Source: Clostridia bacterium (GTDB lineage Bacteria > Bacillota > Clostridia > Oscillospirales > Acutalibacteraceae). Taken from it: DNA of 64,000 nt. Shown here piece after piece: positions 8,698-18,534 of the stretch; the stretch's first letter is position 1, and each line of letters starts with the position of its first letter. The position numbers and the translations under genes are program-made. Under the pieces are notes generated by a model. It did no database searches and was not told the origin of the DNA. It saw only the letters and a program-made list of their open reading frames with translations. The stretch covers positions 1-64,000 of the forward strand of contig CAAGBN010000033.1 of assembly GCA_900768075.1 (NCBI GenBank), read 5' to 3'.

Positions 8698-9633
8698 TTA
8701 GTCCTCGTCAGCGAAAGTAACTGATGTATCTTCAAAGAGAGCCTTTGCAAATACCTTGGGCTTAAATGGCTGAAGATCATCTATCTGCTCACCAACACCG
8801 ATAAACTTAACGGGAAGCTTAAGCTCATTTTTGATTGTGAGAACTACACCGCCTCTTGCAGTACCGTCAAGCTTTGTAAGAGCGATACCTGTAAGCTCGG
8901 CAACATTCATAAACTCTTTTGCCTGATTAACTGCATTCTGACCTGTTGTTGCATCAAGCACAAGAAGAATTTCGCGGTCAGCATAGGGAAGCTCTTTTTC
9001 CACAACTCTGTAGATTTTTGCAAGCTCGTCCATAAGATTTTTCTTATTGTGAAGTCGACCTGCAGTATCAATAATGATAATGTCGCTGTCTCTTGAAAGA
9101 CCTGCACTGATAGTATCAAATACAACAGCGGCAGGATCCGCACCCTCTTTGTGCTTAACAATGTCAACTCCTGCTCTGTCAGCCCAGATTTCAAGCTGTT
9201 CAATAGCAGCAGCACGGAATGTATCAGCGGCACCGAGAATAACCTTCTTGCCCTGCTTTTTATACATAGCTGCGAGCTTACCGATGGTTGTTGTCTTACC
9301 GACACCGTTAACACCGATAACAAGGATAATTGAGGGCATTGTGATAAGACCCATATCCTCACCACCGTCAATCATTTCAGCGATGATTTCTGAGATTATC
9401 ATCTTAGCGTGCTTGGGGTTGCGAACTTCGTTTTTATTAACTCTGTGACGAAGCTCACTGACAATATCAACGGCAGTTTTCATACCGATATCGCCCATAA
9501 TAAGAGCTTCTTCGAGATCATCGTAAAAATCGTCCGTGATTTCTTCATAAGCGCCGAGTACATCCTCGATACGCTCTGTCATACCCTCACGGGTTTTCTT
9601 AAGTCCGAAACCGAATTTTGAAAAAATACCCAT
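8698..9633 (-). CDS. ftsY: Signal recognition particle receptor FtsY
   Basis: The 311-residue protein is an SRP-family GTPase that docks ribosome-SRP complexes at the membrane. A helical N domain (about 1-95) precedes the G domain with GVNGVGKTTTIGKLA (G1), DTAGR (G3) and TKLDGTARGG (G4/closing loop). The long acidic A domain of E. coli FtsY is absent, as is usual in Firmicutes. The start follows AAAGGAGGAAG. It sits directly after smc, the common arrangement in this phylum. Confidence 0.96.
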   Translation of the reverse strand: MGIFSKFGFGLKKTREGMTERIEDVLGAYEEITDDFYDDLEEALIMGDIGMKTAVDIVSELRHRVNKNEVRNPKHAKMIISEIIAEMIDGGEDMGLITMPSIILVIGVNGVGKTTTIGKLAAMYKKQGKKVILGAADTFRAAAIEQLEIWADRAGVDIVKHKEGADPAAVVFDTISAGLSRDSDIIIIDTAGRLHNKKNLMDELAKIYRVVEKELPYADREILLVLDATTGQNAVNQAKEFMNVAELTGIALTKLDGTARGGVVLTIKNELKLPVKFIGVGEQIDDLQPFKPKVFAKALFEDTSVTFADED

Positions 9634-9648
9634 AGGTTTCTTCCTCCT

Positions 9649-12600
9649 TTATTGTGTAATACCAAGCTTTTTAGCAAGCTCGGCTGTCTTGAGTTCAAGA
9701 AGCTTTGATACACCCTGCTCCTGCATTGTGATACCGTAAAGCACGTCAGCCTCTTCCATAGTACCGCGTCTGTGAGTGATAAGAATAAACTGAGTATTAC
9801 CTGTCATACGTCTTACATACTGAGCGTATCTTGTTACGTTAACATCATCGAGAGCTGCTTCAACCTCGTCAAAGATACAGAATGGTGCGGGATTAACCTT
9901 CATAATTGCAAAGAGAAGTGCAATAGCTGAAAGTCCCTTTTCACCACCTGAAAGTGAGTCGAGTCTCTTTACCATCTTGCCGGGAGGCTGGAGCTTGATA
10001 TCGATGTTACTTTCGAGTACATTTGTAGGATCCTCAAGTATAATTTCAGCGTGACCGCCTCCGAAGAGCTCACGGAAGGTTTCACCGAAGTTCTGATTGA
10101 TCTTAGCAAACTGCTCTCTGAACTGCTGTGACATTTTGTCTGTAAGCTCATCTATAAGTCTGATAAGCTCTTTTTTGCTCTTTTCTACATCAGCAACCTG
10201 AGTTGACATAAACTCATATCTTTCGCTGACCTCTTTATATTCTTCGATAGCACCGACATTGACTGCACCGAGATGTCTGATACTGCCCTTGATTTCATTA
10301 AGGCGACGCTTTGAGCCTGCAGGATCTTCAGGCTTTTCGCCTATTGCCTCAGCCTCACGCTTTGTAAGCTGATATTCATCATAGAGCTTGTTTACGGTAC
10401 TGTCATAGTCCTGAGTCATAGTCTGCTTTCTTTCTTCAAGACGTGCAAGGTCACCACTTATCTTTTCTCTTTCACTTGATTTGTTTCTTTCCTGAACACG
10501 AAGTGAAGCTGAGCGTTCTTCGGTTTCACTTCTCTTTTTCTGCAGAGCTGAAATTTCATCCTTAGCCTGCTGACTCTTCTCAGAGAAAGTAGCTGAAAGC
10601 TTTTCAAGGTCAGAGATTTCCTTTTCTATTGAAAGGTTGTGATCTTTGATTTTCTGAATTTCATCTACAAGCTCTTTGTCTTTATCCTCGTGGCTGACAA
10701 GCCTTGCTTTTAAGAGACCGAGAGCCTGAGTTCTTGCCTGAAGGTCTTTACCTGCACCGTGGATGTCAAGATTAAGCTTGGAGATAACAGAAGCCATCTC
10801 CTCTCTCTTGGTTGAGAGCTCTTTACGAAGCTGACCGAGACTTTCAAGCTTTGCTTCTTTATCCTGAATTTCCTTTTCAAGCTCACTGCACTTAGCCTTT
10901 GCCTCTGAGAGTGAGTTTTCCATAGCTGAAATTCTTTCGTCAGCGTGATCCTTTTCGCCCTTAAGCTCGTCAAGCATTGATACTGCTGAATAATACTGCT
11001 CATAAACAAGATTTTTCTGACCCTCAAGTCTGATTTTCTCATCTGAAGCTTCTGAGAGAGCTTGTCTCTGAGTATTGAGCTCAGCTGAAAGAGTATCAAT
11101 TTCATCAGTGAGCTTTGTGTAGCTTTCTGTAAGCTCTGCGATTTCTTTTTTGAGCTCATCGCTCTTTTTGGTGAGCTTTTCTATCTCTGTGCTACGGGAA
11201 AGGATACCTGCATTCTGAGTACCCGAACCACCTGTGATTGAACCGCCTGCATTGATAACCTGACCGTCAAGAGTAACTATCTTAAAGCGCTGATCGTATT
11301 TTCTGGCGATTTCTATTGCACAGGTAAGATCCTCTGCAACGACAGTTTTACCAAGAAGTGAAGATATAATCTCACTGTAAATCTTATCACAAGAAACGAG
11401 ATTTACAGCCTTATCAACATATCCGAGACAGTCTTCAAGACCGTCTTCCTCTAAGTCTCTGCCCTTTACGGCATCTATAGGCTGGAAGGTAGCACGGCCT
11501 GCACCCTGAGATTTAAGCAGGTTAATTGCTGTTTTTGCATCGTGCTGAGTATCAACAACGATATTCTGAACAGCGTTACCGAGAGCAGTTTCAATAGCGA
11601 CAGCGTATTCACTGTCAACACTGATAAGCTGTGACACTGTGCCGTGTATACCCTTGAGTGTGCCCTTCTGACTCTCCTTGATAACCTTTCTTACAGAGCC
11701 TGAATAGCCCTCCATATTTTTTTCGAGCTCGTGGAGCATATTTATCTTTGAGGTTGTTCTCTGCTCCTCAAAGCTCTTTTCATCAAGGTATTTCTTAAGC
11801 TTGTCCGCCTTACTTTCAAGGGAATTAAGCTTCATTGTATAGCCGTTTACTGCATTGGTAATTGAAGAAATTTCTTCACTGCACTTACTCAATGCTTCGT
11901 CTGCACGTATCTTATCATTTTCGGCAGAGTCCACAACCTCTTTTCTCTGATAAATCTGAAGGTCGATGGTTTCGATACGAGCCTTGATTTCACCGATAGC
12001 GGACTGAGCTGTTGATGATGCTACCCTGCTGTCTGCAAGGTTTTTAGTCAGAATGTTTATATCCATACTGATATCTGCAGTTTCTTTATCAAGGTCACCG
12101 CCCTGAGACTGCATAGCACTGAGCTCATCTGTAACCTTCTGAAGCTCTGAATTTTTATCGTCACGGATTTTCTTAATCTGAGAAATGAGCTTTTCTTCGG
12201 TCTCAATTTCCTTTAAAAGCTGCTGCTGACCGAGCTCAGAGTCATTTCTATCCTTGGAAATACGCTCGATAGTGTCGTTATTGTGTTCGATTGAGCTTTT
12301 AAGCACAGCGATTTCACTGCCTGCAGTTGCCGCCTTTTCTTCAAGCTCTGATATGCTCTGACGGATTTCGTCAATTCTGATATTTATGTTCTGAGTATCT
12401 GTTATACACTTTTCAATAAGCTCTTCAATTTCCTTAAGGTCAACCTCAACACTGTCATAGTGACCTCTTGCAATAGCAAGCTTGTCCTCCTGAGTTCTCA
12501 GGTCTTCCTTGAGCTTATCAATACTGTAAAGCCACAGACCGATTTCAAGAGTTTTCTTTTCTTCGCTGAGAACAAGGAACTTCTGAGCCTTTTCACTCTG

Positions 12601-13221
12601 TGTCTTAAGAGGACCGATTCTGCCCTCGAGCTCAAGGAGAATATCTCTTAAACGAACAAGATTTTCTTCAGCCTGAGTAAGTCTTTTTATGCTGTCGCTT
12701 CTTCTGTATCTGTAAGCTGAAATACCTGCTGCTTCTTCAAGCATATCACGGCATTCCTTAGCCTTACCGCTGACCATATCTGCGATTTTACCCTGAGATA
12801 CCATTGAATAACCGTCACGGCCGAGACCTGTATCCATAAATAATTCGTGGACATCCTTAAGTCTTACGCTTTCACCGTTGATTTTGTATTCACTTTCACC
12901 TGAACGGTAGTATCTTCTTGTAACTGTAACCTCATCGGTATCCTTATCAATAGATCGGTCGCTGTTGTCAAGTCTGAGGGTTACCTGCGCAAATCCGTGA
13001 GCTTTTCTGACCTTGGTACCGTCGAAAATAACGTCTTCCATCTTTGAGCCACGAAGGCTCTTGGTTGACTGCTCACCGAGTACCCAACGCACAGCATCTG
13101 AGATATTACTCTTACCACTACCGTTAGGGCCTACAACCGCTGTGATACCCTTACCGAAAGTAAGAGTTGTCTTTTCGGGAAATGACTTAAAGCCTTGCAT
13201 TTCAAGTGCTGTTAATATCAT
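9649..13221 (-). CDS. smc: Chromosome segregation ATPase SMC
   Basis: The 1190-residue protein is the core of bacterial condensin. An N-terminal Walker A GPNGSGKSNISDAVRW and a C-terminal half with LSGGEKGLSAIALLFA (signature) and FCIFDEVEAALDD (Walker B) form the ABC head. Two long coiled coils flank a hinge around residues 520-670. Length is standard. Its ATG overlaps the preceding radical-SAM stop (ATGA), so the two are coupled. Confidence 0.97.
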   Translation of the reverse strand: MILTALEMQGFKSFPEKTTLTFGKGITAVVGPNGSGKSNISDAVRWVLGEQSTKSLRGSKMEDVIFDGTKVRKAHGFAQVTLRLDNSDRSIDKDTDEVTVTRRYYRSGESEYKINGESVRLKDVHELFMDTGLGRDGYSMVSQGKIADMVSGKAKECRDMLEEAAGISAYRYRRSDSIKRLTQAEENLVRLRDILLELEGRIGPLKTQSEKAQKFLVLSEEKKTLEIGLWLYSIDKLKEDLRTQEDKLAIARGHYDSVEVDLKEIEELIEKCITDTQNINIRIDEIRQSISELEEKAATAGSEIAVLKSSIEHNNDTIERISKDRNDSELGQQQLLKEIETEEKLISQIKKIRDDKNSELQKVTDELSAMQSQGGDLDKETADISMDINILTKNLADSRVASSTAQSAIGEIKARIETIDLQIYQRKEVVDSAENDKIRADEALSKCSEEISSITNAVNGYTMKLNSLESKADKLKKYLDEKSFEEQRTTSKINMLHELEKNMEGYSGSVRKVIKESQKGTLKGIHGTVSQLISVDSEYAVAIETALGNAVQNIVVDTQHDAKTAINLLKSQGAGRATFQPIDAVKGRDLEEDGLEDCLGYVDKAVNLVSCDKIYSEIISSLLGKTVVAEDLTCAIEIARKYDQRFKIVTLDGQVINAGGSITGGSGTQNAGILSRSTEIEKLTKKSDELKKEIAELTESYTKLTDEIDTLSAELNTQRQALSEASDEKIRLEGQKNLVYEQYYSAVSMLDELKGEKDHADERISAMENSLSEAKAKCSELEKEIQDKEAKLESLGQLRKELSTKREEMASVISKLNLDIHGAGKDLQARTQALGLLKARLVSHEDKDKELVDEIQKIKDHNLSIEKEISDLEKLSATFSEKSQQAKDEISALQKKRSETEERSASLRVQERNKSSEREKISGDLARLEERKQTMTQDYDSTVNKLYDEYQLTKREAEAIGEKPEDPAGSKRRLNEIKGSIRHLGAVNVGAIEEYKEVSERYEFMSTQVADVEKSKKELIRLIDELTDKMSQQFREQFAKINQNFGETFRELFGGGHAEIILEDPTNVLESNIDIKLQPPGKMVKRLDSLSGGEKGLSAIALLFAIMKVNPAPFCIFDEVEAALDDVNVTRYAQYVRRMTGNTQFILITHRRGTMEEADVLYGITMQEQGVSKLLELKTAELAKKLGITQ

Positions 13222-14219
13222 ATTTTACCTCCCACTTCTATTTCGTATTTTTTCATATTCTTGTCTTGTTTTATTTTTAAATTATAGCCCATTTCTCTGA
13301 GCTTTTCTGTGTTTGCTTTCTTCTGCCCTGCCATCATAGAAACATAAGGCGAGCCGACTGTTACTGTGATTTCACCCTTTGGTGTACACTGCCGATTTAT
13401 TTCGGCAAGCACCTTTCTGAGATATATTCTGCTCTCACAGATTTCTCTGAAAGCAGGGTGATAGGCACCTGCTACAAAGCCATCTTCAACATTGCCACCT
13501 GAGTGAAGTCCCACGCGGATGACCTTTATATCTGCCTCGTGGAACATAAGAAGAAGCTCACTGCAAAGCTCTGCAGCTTCTTCTACAGTCTGAGGCTTGT
13601 ACTGACCCATTTTATAAAGTCTTTCAAGCTCGGTACATTCAAGCACCACTGTAGGATATATTCTTGCTGTATCAGGTGATAAGGCTATAAGCTTTTTTGC
13701 TGTCTCGATAGCAGTTTCATCGTTATCGCCGTAAAGCCCTGTCATCATCTGCACACCGAATTCAAAGCCATATTCCTTTATCAGCTTTGCGGATTTCACC
13801 ACATCGTCACTGCTGTGACCTCTGTTGTTAAGGCGAAGTACTTCGTCATCCATACTCTGACAGCCAAGCTCTATTGATGTCACACCGTAAAGCTTAAGTA
13901 TATCAAGTATCTCTTCAGTTATACAGTCCGGTCGGGTTGAAACTCTGATACCTGCAAAGAGACCTTTATCTATATACATCTTTGCTCTTTCGAGAAGGGA
14001 TATCATATAATCCCTGTCGATTGCAGTAAAGCTACCACCGAAAAACGCGATTTCACCTTTATTACAATCGGCACTCTCAAGAGCCGTTTTCACAGCCGAG
14101 TCAATGTCACTGATTTCAAGCCTTTTTGTCTTGCCTGAGATAGTCTTCTGATTGCAGAAGCTGCATCTGTGAGGACAACCCTCATCAGGCACGAACAATG
14201 CAACATTTATGTGCTTCAA
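13218..14219 (-). CDS. Radical SAM protein, Elp3-like, in rnc-smc operon
   Basis: The 333-residue protein has the CxxxCxxC iron-sulfur motif as CPHRCSFC near residue 15, followed by FFGGSFTAI, IRVSTRPDCI and GCQSMDDEVL, all features of Elp3/HemN-type radical SAM enzymes. The family sits between rnc and smc in many Clostridia, but its substrate is not established. The start is a TTG overlapping the rnc TGA stop. No strong Shine-Dalgarno is seen, so translation probably depends on coupling. Confidence 0.85.
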   Translation of the reverse strand: MKHINVALFVPDEGCPHRCSFCNQKTISGKTKRLEISDIDSAVKTALESADCNKGEIAFFGGSFTAIDRDYMISLLERAKMYIDKGLFAGIRVSTRPDCITEEILDILKLYGVTSIELGCQSMDDEVLRLNNRGHSSDDVVKSAKLIKEYGFEFGVQMMTGLYGDNDETAIETAKKLIALSPDTARIYPTVVLECTELERLYKMGQYKPQTVEEAAELCSELLLMFHEADIKVIRVGLHSGGNVEDGFVAGAYHPAFREICESRIYLRKVLAEINRQCTPKGEITVTVGSPYVSMMAGQKKANTEKLREMGYNLKIKQDKNMKKYEIEVGGKI

Positions 14220-14896
14220 CTTTTTATACCCATAAGCTCAAGAGCCTGTCTTGCGGCTTCCTGCTCAGCAAGCTTCTTGCTTTTGCCGATGCCGCAGCCC
14301 ATAACGTTGCTGTTGAGTCTTACTTCAACCTCAAAGCGCTTATCGTGGTCAGGTCCGCTTTCGCCAACAAGAACATAAGTGAGATGCTCAGCAGGATTTT
14401 TCTGAATGATCTCCTGAAGCTCTGTCTTATAATCTTTGAATGAAAGCTGTTTGGCGGCTGCTTCTTTAATAAAATCAAGGACAAACTTTCTCGCGTACTC
14501 AAGACCGCCATCAAGATAGATAGCACCGATAACAGCCTCAAATGCATCTGCAAGAACGCTCGCTCTGTTTCTGCCGCCTGTATGCTCTTCGCCTCTGCCA
14601 AGAAGCATAAATCTGCCAAGGTCAATCTTTTTAGCAAAGCTGAAAAGTGACTTTTCACAAACACAAGCTGCTCTTTTTTTAGTCATCTCACCCTCGGGAA
14701 GATGAGCAAGATTATGATAAAAATATTCAGCTGTAATAATTCCGAGAACGCTGTCACCGAGGAATTCAAGTCGCTCGTTGCAATCTTTGGAAAGCTGTTT
14801 TTCGTTAGCGTAGGATGAATGAGTAAGGGCTGTTTCAAGATAAGCCTTGTTTTTGAATTCATAGCCGATAATATTTTCAAATTCACTGAAATTCAC
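14216..14896 (-). CDS. rnc: Ribonuclease III
   Basis: This double-strand RNA endonuclease (226 aa) matures rRNA and some mRNAs. The catalytic domain shows the signature NERLEFLGDSVLG near residue 41 and the second acidic site in LADAFEAVIGAIYLDGG. A C-terminal dsRNA-binding domain begins near 155 and ends GIGKSKKLAEQEAARQAL. The start is GTG at 14896, eight bases behind an AGGAGG site. The gene begins just after the trmFO stop. Confidence 0.96.
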   Translation of the reverse strand: MNFSEFENIIGYEFKNKAYLETALTHSSYANEKQLSKDCNERLEFLGDSVLGIITAEYFYHNLAHLPEGEMTKKRAACVCEKSLFSFAKKIDLGRFMLLGRGEEHTGGRNRASVLADAFEAVIGAIYLDGGLEYARKFVLDFIKEAAAKQLSFKDYKTELQEIIQKNPAEHLTYVLVGESGPDHDKRFEVEVRLNSNVMGCGIGKSKKLAEQEAARQALELMGIKS

Positions 14897-14898
14897 TG

Positions 14899-16212
14899 TT
14901 ATAACCTCCTTTGGAGATATTCTTTAAGGTCATCAAGACCTCTCTGAGATAAAGCGGCGTATCTTTCCTGCTTATCTCTTATCTTAGGCTCAATGGGTGG
15001 CAGTACACCGAAGTTGGCACCCATAGGCTGGAAATTCTTCACACTCTCGTCGCTTATGTATCTTGAAAGCGCACCGATCATTGAAGTTTCGGGTAAAACG
15101 AGAGTTTCTTTACCCTGAAGTCTTCGCACCATATTAAGTCCTGCCATTATGCCTGAGGATGCTGATTCCATATAACCCTCGACACCTGTTATCTGACCTG
15201 CAAAAAAGAGGTTTTCTCTTTTTCTGAAGCTGAAATCACCATTCAGAAGCCTCGGAGACTCAATAAAGGTATTTCTGTGCATTACACCGTAGCGTACAAA
15301 ATCTGCATTCTTAAGAGCAGGTATCATTGAGAAAACTCTCTTCTGCTCCGGAAATTTAAGGTTAGTCTGAAAGCCTACAAGGTTGAACATACTTCCTGCT
15401 GAATTTTCCTTGCGAAGCTGAAGCACTGCCCATGGTCTGTGTCCTGTTTTAGGATCACGAAGACCTACAGGCTTAAGCGGACCGAATCGCATTGTGTCCT
15501 TGCCTCTTGATGCCATAACCTCAATCGGCATACAGCCTTCGTATACATCCTTTCGTTTATCGAAGGAGTGCAAATCTGCACTTTCGGCATTTATAAGAGC
15601 ATCGTAGAAATTCTCATATTCCTCTTTATTCATTGGACAGTTGATGTAGTCGCTCTCTCCCCCGCGCTCATATCTTGAGGCGGTGAAAGCACTTTCCATA
15701 TCAATGCTCTCTCTTGTAACAATAGGAGCTGCTGCATCAAAGAAGTGAAGTCCGTCACCGCAAAGTGAAGCGATATCTTCACTTAAGCTGTCACTTGCAA
15801 GAGGGCCTGCAGCTATAATCACATTACCCTTGGGTATCTTTGTCACTTCTTCGTGGATAACATTTATTTTCGGGTGATTTTCTATTCTTTCAGTTATAAG
15901 CTGAGAGAAAACATCTCTGTCTACAGCAAGTGCACCGCCTGCAGGTACTTCTGCAATATCGGCACATTCCATACATACTGAGCCGAAAATTCTCATTTCA
16001 GCCTTGAGAAGTCCTGCCGCAGACTCAAGACGCTTTGCCTTAAGTGAGTTACTGCAGACAAGCTCAGCAAGAGTAGACATATGATGAGCCGGTGAATATT
16101 TCACGGGTTTCATCTCGTATAAGTCAACTTCGTATCCTGCATTTGCTACCTGCCATGCAGCTTCAACACCTGCAAGACCGCCACCGATAACTATTACCTT
16201 TTCACTCATCAT
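14899..16212 (-). CDS. trmFO: tRNA (uracil-54-C5) methyltransferase, folate/FAD-dependent (TrmFO)
   Basis: The 437-residue flavoprotein methylates U54 in the tRNA T-loop using methylenetetrahydrofolate. An FAD-binding GGGLAGVEAAW motif is at the N-terminus, with HHMSTLAELVCSNSLK and GYMESASSGIMAGLN further on, as in the Gid family. Two ATG codons lie in tandem at the start behind GAGGTGA. It heads the long operon, downstream of a hairpin-rich gap after topA; dprA-topA-trmFO order is conserved in Firmicutes. Confidence 0.95.
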   Translation of the reverse strand: MMSEKVIVIGGGLAGVEAAWQVANAGYEVDLYEMKPVKYSPAHHMSTLAELVCSNSLKAKRLESAAGLLKAEMRIFGSVCMECADIAEVPAGGALAVDRDVFSQLITERIENHPKINVIHEEVTKIPKGNVIIAAGPLASDSLSEDIASLCGDGLHFFDAAAPIVTRESIDMESAFTASRYERGGESDYINCPMNKEEYENFYDALINAESADLHSFDKRKDVYEGCMPIEVMASRGKDTMRFGPLKPVGLRDPKTGHRPWAVLQLRKENSAGSMFNLVGFQTNLKFPEQKRVFSMIPALKNADFVRYGVMHRNTFIESPRLLNGDFSFRKRENLFFAGQITGVEGYMESASSGIMAGLNMVRRLQGKETLVLPETSMIGALSRYISDESVKNFQPMGANFGVLPPIEPKIRDKQERYAALSQRGLDDLKEYLQRRL

Positions 16213-16230
16213 TTTTCACCTCTTTATTCT

Positions 16231-16327
16231 TGCACCGTCAGGTGCATATCGAGTTGCTTGCAACATATCGAATTGCCGTCAGGCAATATATCGAGTGCGA
16301 AGCACATATCGAGTCAGCGTAGCTGAC
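16231..16327. repeat. Array of five small hairpins with constant spacer
   Basis: Five consecutive inverted repeats have different stems: TGCACC-GTCA-GGTGCA (16231-16246), GTTGC-TT-GCAAC (16253-16264), ATTGCC-GTCA-GGCAAT (16272-16287), GTGC-GAA-GCAC (16295-16305) and GTCAGC-GTA-GCTGAC (16313-16327). They are separated by near-identical ATATCGAG/ATATCGAA spacers. The stems differ but pairing is always kept. It lies between topA and trmFO. Confidence 0.8.
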
Positions 16328-16335
16328 ATATTTGC

Positions 16336-16386
16336 CCTCGCCAGGCAGGCGTTACTTTTGCTATCGCCCAAAAGTAACCAAAACGC
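16336..16386. repeat. GTTAC palindromic intergenic repeat, copy 2
   Basis: CCTCGCCAGGCAGGC is followed by the inverted repeat GTTACTTTTG (16351-16360) and CAAAAGTAAC (16369-16378), then CAAAACGC. The flanks match copy 1 at 2143-2199. The stem base that differs is compensated on the other arm. It abuts the five-hairpin array. Confidence 0.75.
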
Positions 16387-16403
16387 GATATTTTTCTACG
16401 CTA

Positions 16404-18509
16404 TTATTCGCTCTTCTTGCCTTTCTTAGTTGCAACTGCCTTATATCCGCACTTTTCGTCAAGACAGCTGAGAACTGAGCCCTTGCCCTTGAAAAGTGAC
16501 TTACCACACTTGGGACACTTCTCATTTGTAGGCTTATCCCAGGTCATAAAGTTACATTCGGGCCACTTGTCACAGCCGAAGAATGTGTAACCTCTCTTTG
16601 ACTTCTTGGAGATAACCTTGCCACCGCATACGGGACAGGTTGCATCAGTTTCTACTACAAAAGGCTTGGTTGTTTTACATTCGGGGTACGCAGGACACGC
16701 AAGGAACTTGCCGAATCTGCCCACCTTGACAACCATCATCTTGCCGCATTTTTCACAGGGGATATCTGTAACATCTTCCTTAAGCTGAATCTTTACACCC
16801 TGCATATCGTCTTTAACTCTCTGTAGATTAGCTTCAAAATCATCGTAGAAGGTGTGAAGCATCTTGATATAATCTTCCTCACCCTCACCCACAGCGTCGA
16901 GATTACTTTCCATCTGAGCTGTGAACTTGACATTTACGATATTCTTGAACTTTTCCTTAAGGAGATTTACTATAGCTTCGCCAAGCTCTGTAGGAATAAG
17001 CTGCTTCGACTTGCGCTCAACATACTCACGCTTAACGATTGTTGAAATAATTGTTGCATAGGTACTCGGTCTGCCTACACCGTTTTCTTCGAGAGTCTTG
17101 ATAAGTGACTCTTCGGTATATCTTGCAGGAGGCTGAGTAAAGTGCTGCTGCTTGATAAGATCCTTGAACTTAAGGGCACTGTCCTTGCTGATACCGTCGG
17201 GAAGCTTTGAGTTTTCGTCTTCGTCGATATTGTAAAGCACGGTGAAGCCGTCAAACTTAACTGTGTATCCGCTTGCTGTGAAGAGACAGAATCTGTCTTC
17301 GCTCTCACCGGCATTCTTGCTCTTAACTTCAATCTTTGTTGTGTTCTGCACACAGGAAGCCATAAGTGAAGCCACAAATCTCTTCCAGATAAGTGAGTAG
17401 AGCTTATACTGCTCTGCTGTAAGGCTAGCCTTAATGCTTTCGGGAGTGATAGCAACATCTGAGGGTCTGATAGCTTCGTGACCGTCCTGAGCGTTGCTTC
17501 TTGATTTATAGTAACGAGGCTTTTCGGGAATGTACTTTTCACCGTAATTTGCTCTGATGAAAGCATCTGTGGCCTGTCTTGCTTCTTCTGAGATACGAAG
17601 TGAGTCTGTTCTCATATAGGTGATAAGACCTGTTGAGCCGAGACCGGGAATATTGATACCCTCATAAAGCTCCTGAGCAATTTTCATAGCTCTTTCAGGA
17701 CGGATACCGAGCTTTCTTGAAGCCTCCTGCTGAAGTGTTGATGTAATAAACGGAGGTGCAGGATTCTTTTTTCTTGTACCGTTTTTAAGTGAGCTTATAT
17801 AGTACTCAGCACCATCAAGACGCTTTATAATTGCATCTGTTTCAGCTTCGGTTTTAAGCTCAATTTTGCCTGTTTCATCACCGTAAAATGAAGCTGAAAG
17901 CACCTTTCTTCCTGTGAGAGTAAACTTACCCTCAAGCGACCAGTACTCTTCGGGATTGAAAGCTCTGATTTCGTTTTCTCTGTCAACGATCATTCTAACA
18001 GCCACGCTCTGTACACGTCCTGCAGAAAGTCCGCGTCTGATTTTCTGTGACACGAAAGGACTGAGCTTATAGCCCACAAGACGGTCGAGAATACGTCTTG
18101 CCTGCTGAGCATTAACAAGGTCAAGGTCAACCTTTCTGGGGTTTGCCATACCGTTCTTTACGCCTGTCTTTGTGATTTCATTGAAAGTTACTCTGTTAGC
18201 CGCATTAAGGTCAAGACCTAAAATCTCGGCAAGATGCCATGATATTGCTTCACCTTCGCGGTCAGGGTCGGTTGCAAGAAAGACTTTATCGCTGTCTTTC
18301 ACTGCATCTTTGAGCTCTTTAACGAGAGATTCCTTACCCTTTACAATGCTGTATTTGGGCTCGAAATCATTCTTGACATCAACGCTGAGTCTTGCAGCGG
18401 GCAGGTCTCTTACGTGACCCTTTGATGCCATAATTACATAGGAGGCACCAAGGTAGTTCTTAAGGGTTTTTGCCTTGGAAGGCGACTCCACGATTACTAA
18501 ATTTGCCAT
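16404..18509 (-). CDS. topA: DNA topoisomerase I
   Basis: This type IA topoisomerase of about 701 residues relaxes negative supercoils. The TOPRIM domain starts at the N-terminus (LVIVESPSKAKTL) and contains DPDREGEAISWHL. The active-site tyrosine is in GLITYMRTDS. Three C-terminal zinc ribbons are visible, each with paired cysteine motifs (CEKCG, CPVCG, CPKCG). The frame opens 27 codons upstream, but the ATG at 18509 follows GAGGTGA and begins the canonical MANLVIVES, so it is chosen. It follows dprA by 25 bases. Confidence 0.96.
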   Translation of the reverse strand: MANLVIVESPSKAKTLKNYLGASYVIMASKGHVRDLPAARLSVDVKNDFEPKYSIVKGKESLVKELKDAVKDSDKVFLATDPDREGEAISWHLAEILGLDLNAANRVTFNEITKTGVKNGMANPRKVDLDLVNAQQARRILDRLVGYKLSPFVSQKIRRGLSAGRVQSVAVRMIVDRENEIRAFNPEEYWSLEGKFTLTGRKVLSASFYGDETGKIELKTEAETDAIIKRLDGAEYYISSLKNGTRKKNPAPPFITSTLQQEASRKLGIRPERAMKIAQELYEGINIPGLGSTGLITYMRTDSLRISEEARQATDAFIRANYGEKYIPEKPRYYKSRSNAQDGHEAIRPSDVAITPESIKASLTAEQYKLYSLIWKRFVASLMASCVQNTTKIEVKSKNAGESEDRFCLFTASGYTVKFDGFTVLYNIDEDENSKLPDGISKDSALKFKDLIKQQHFTQPPARYTEESLIKTLEENGVGRPSTYATIISTIVKREYVERKSKQLIPTELGEAIVNLLKEKFKNIVNVKFTAQMESNLDAVGEGEEDYIKMLHTFYDDFEANLQRVKDDMQGVKIQLKEDVTDIPCEKCGKMMVVKVGRFGKFLACPAYPECKTTKPFVVETDATCPVCGGKVISKKSKRGYTFFGCDKWPECNFMTWDKPTNEKCPKCGKSLFKGKGSVLSCLDEKCGYKAVATKKGKKSE

Positions 18510-18534
18510 ATATATATTCACCTCATAAAATTGA

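Noticed and set aside
16231..16327. Hairpin run as a CRISPR array
   Set aside because: Units are about 20 bases with palindromic variable parts and a 7-8 base constant part. Repeats and spacers are too short and no cas genes are present.
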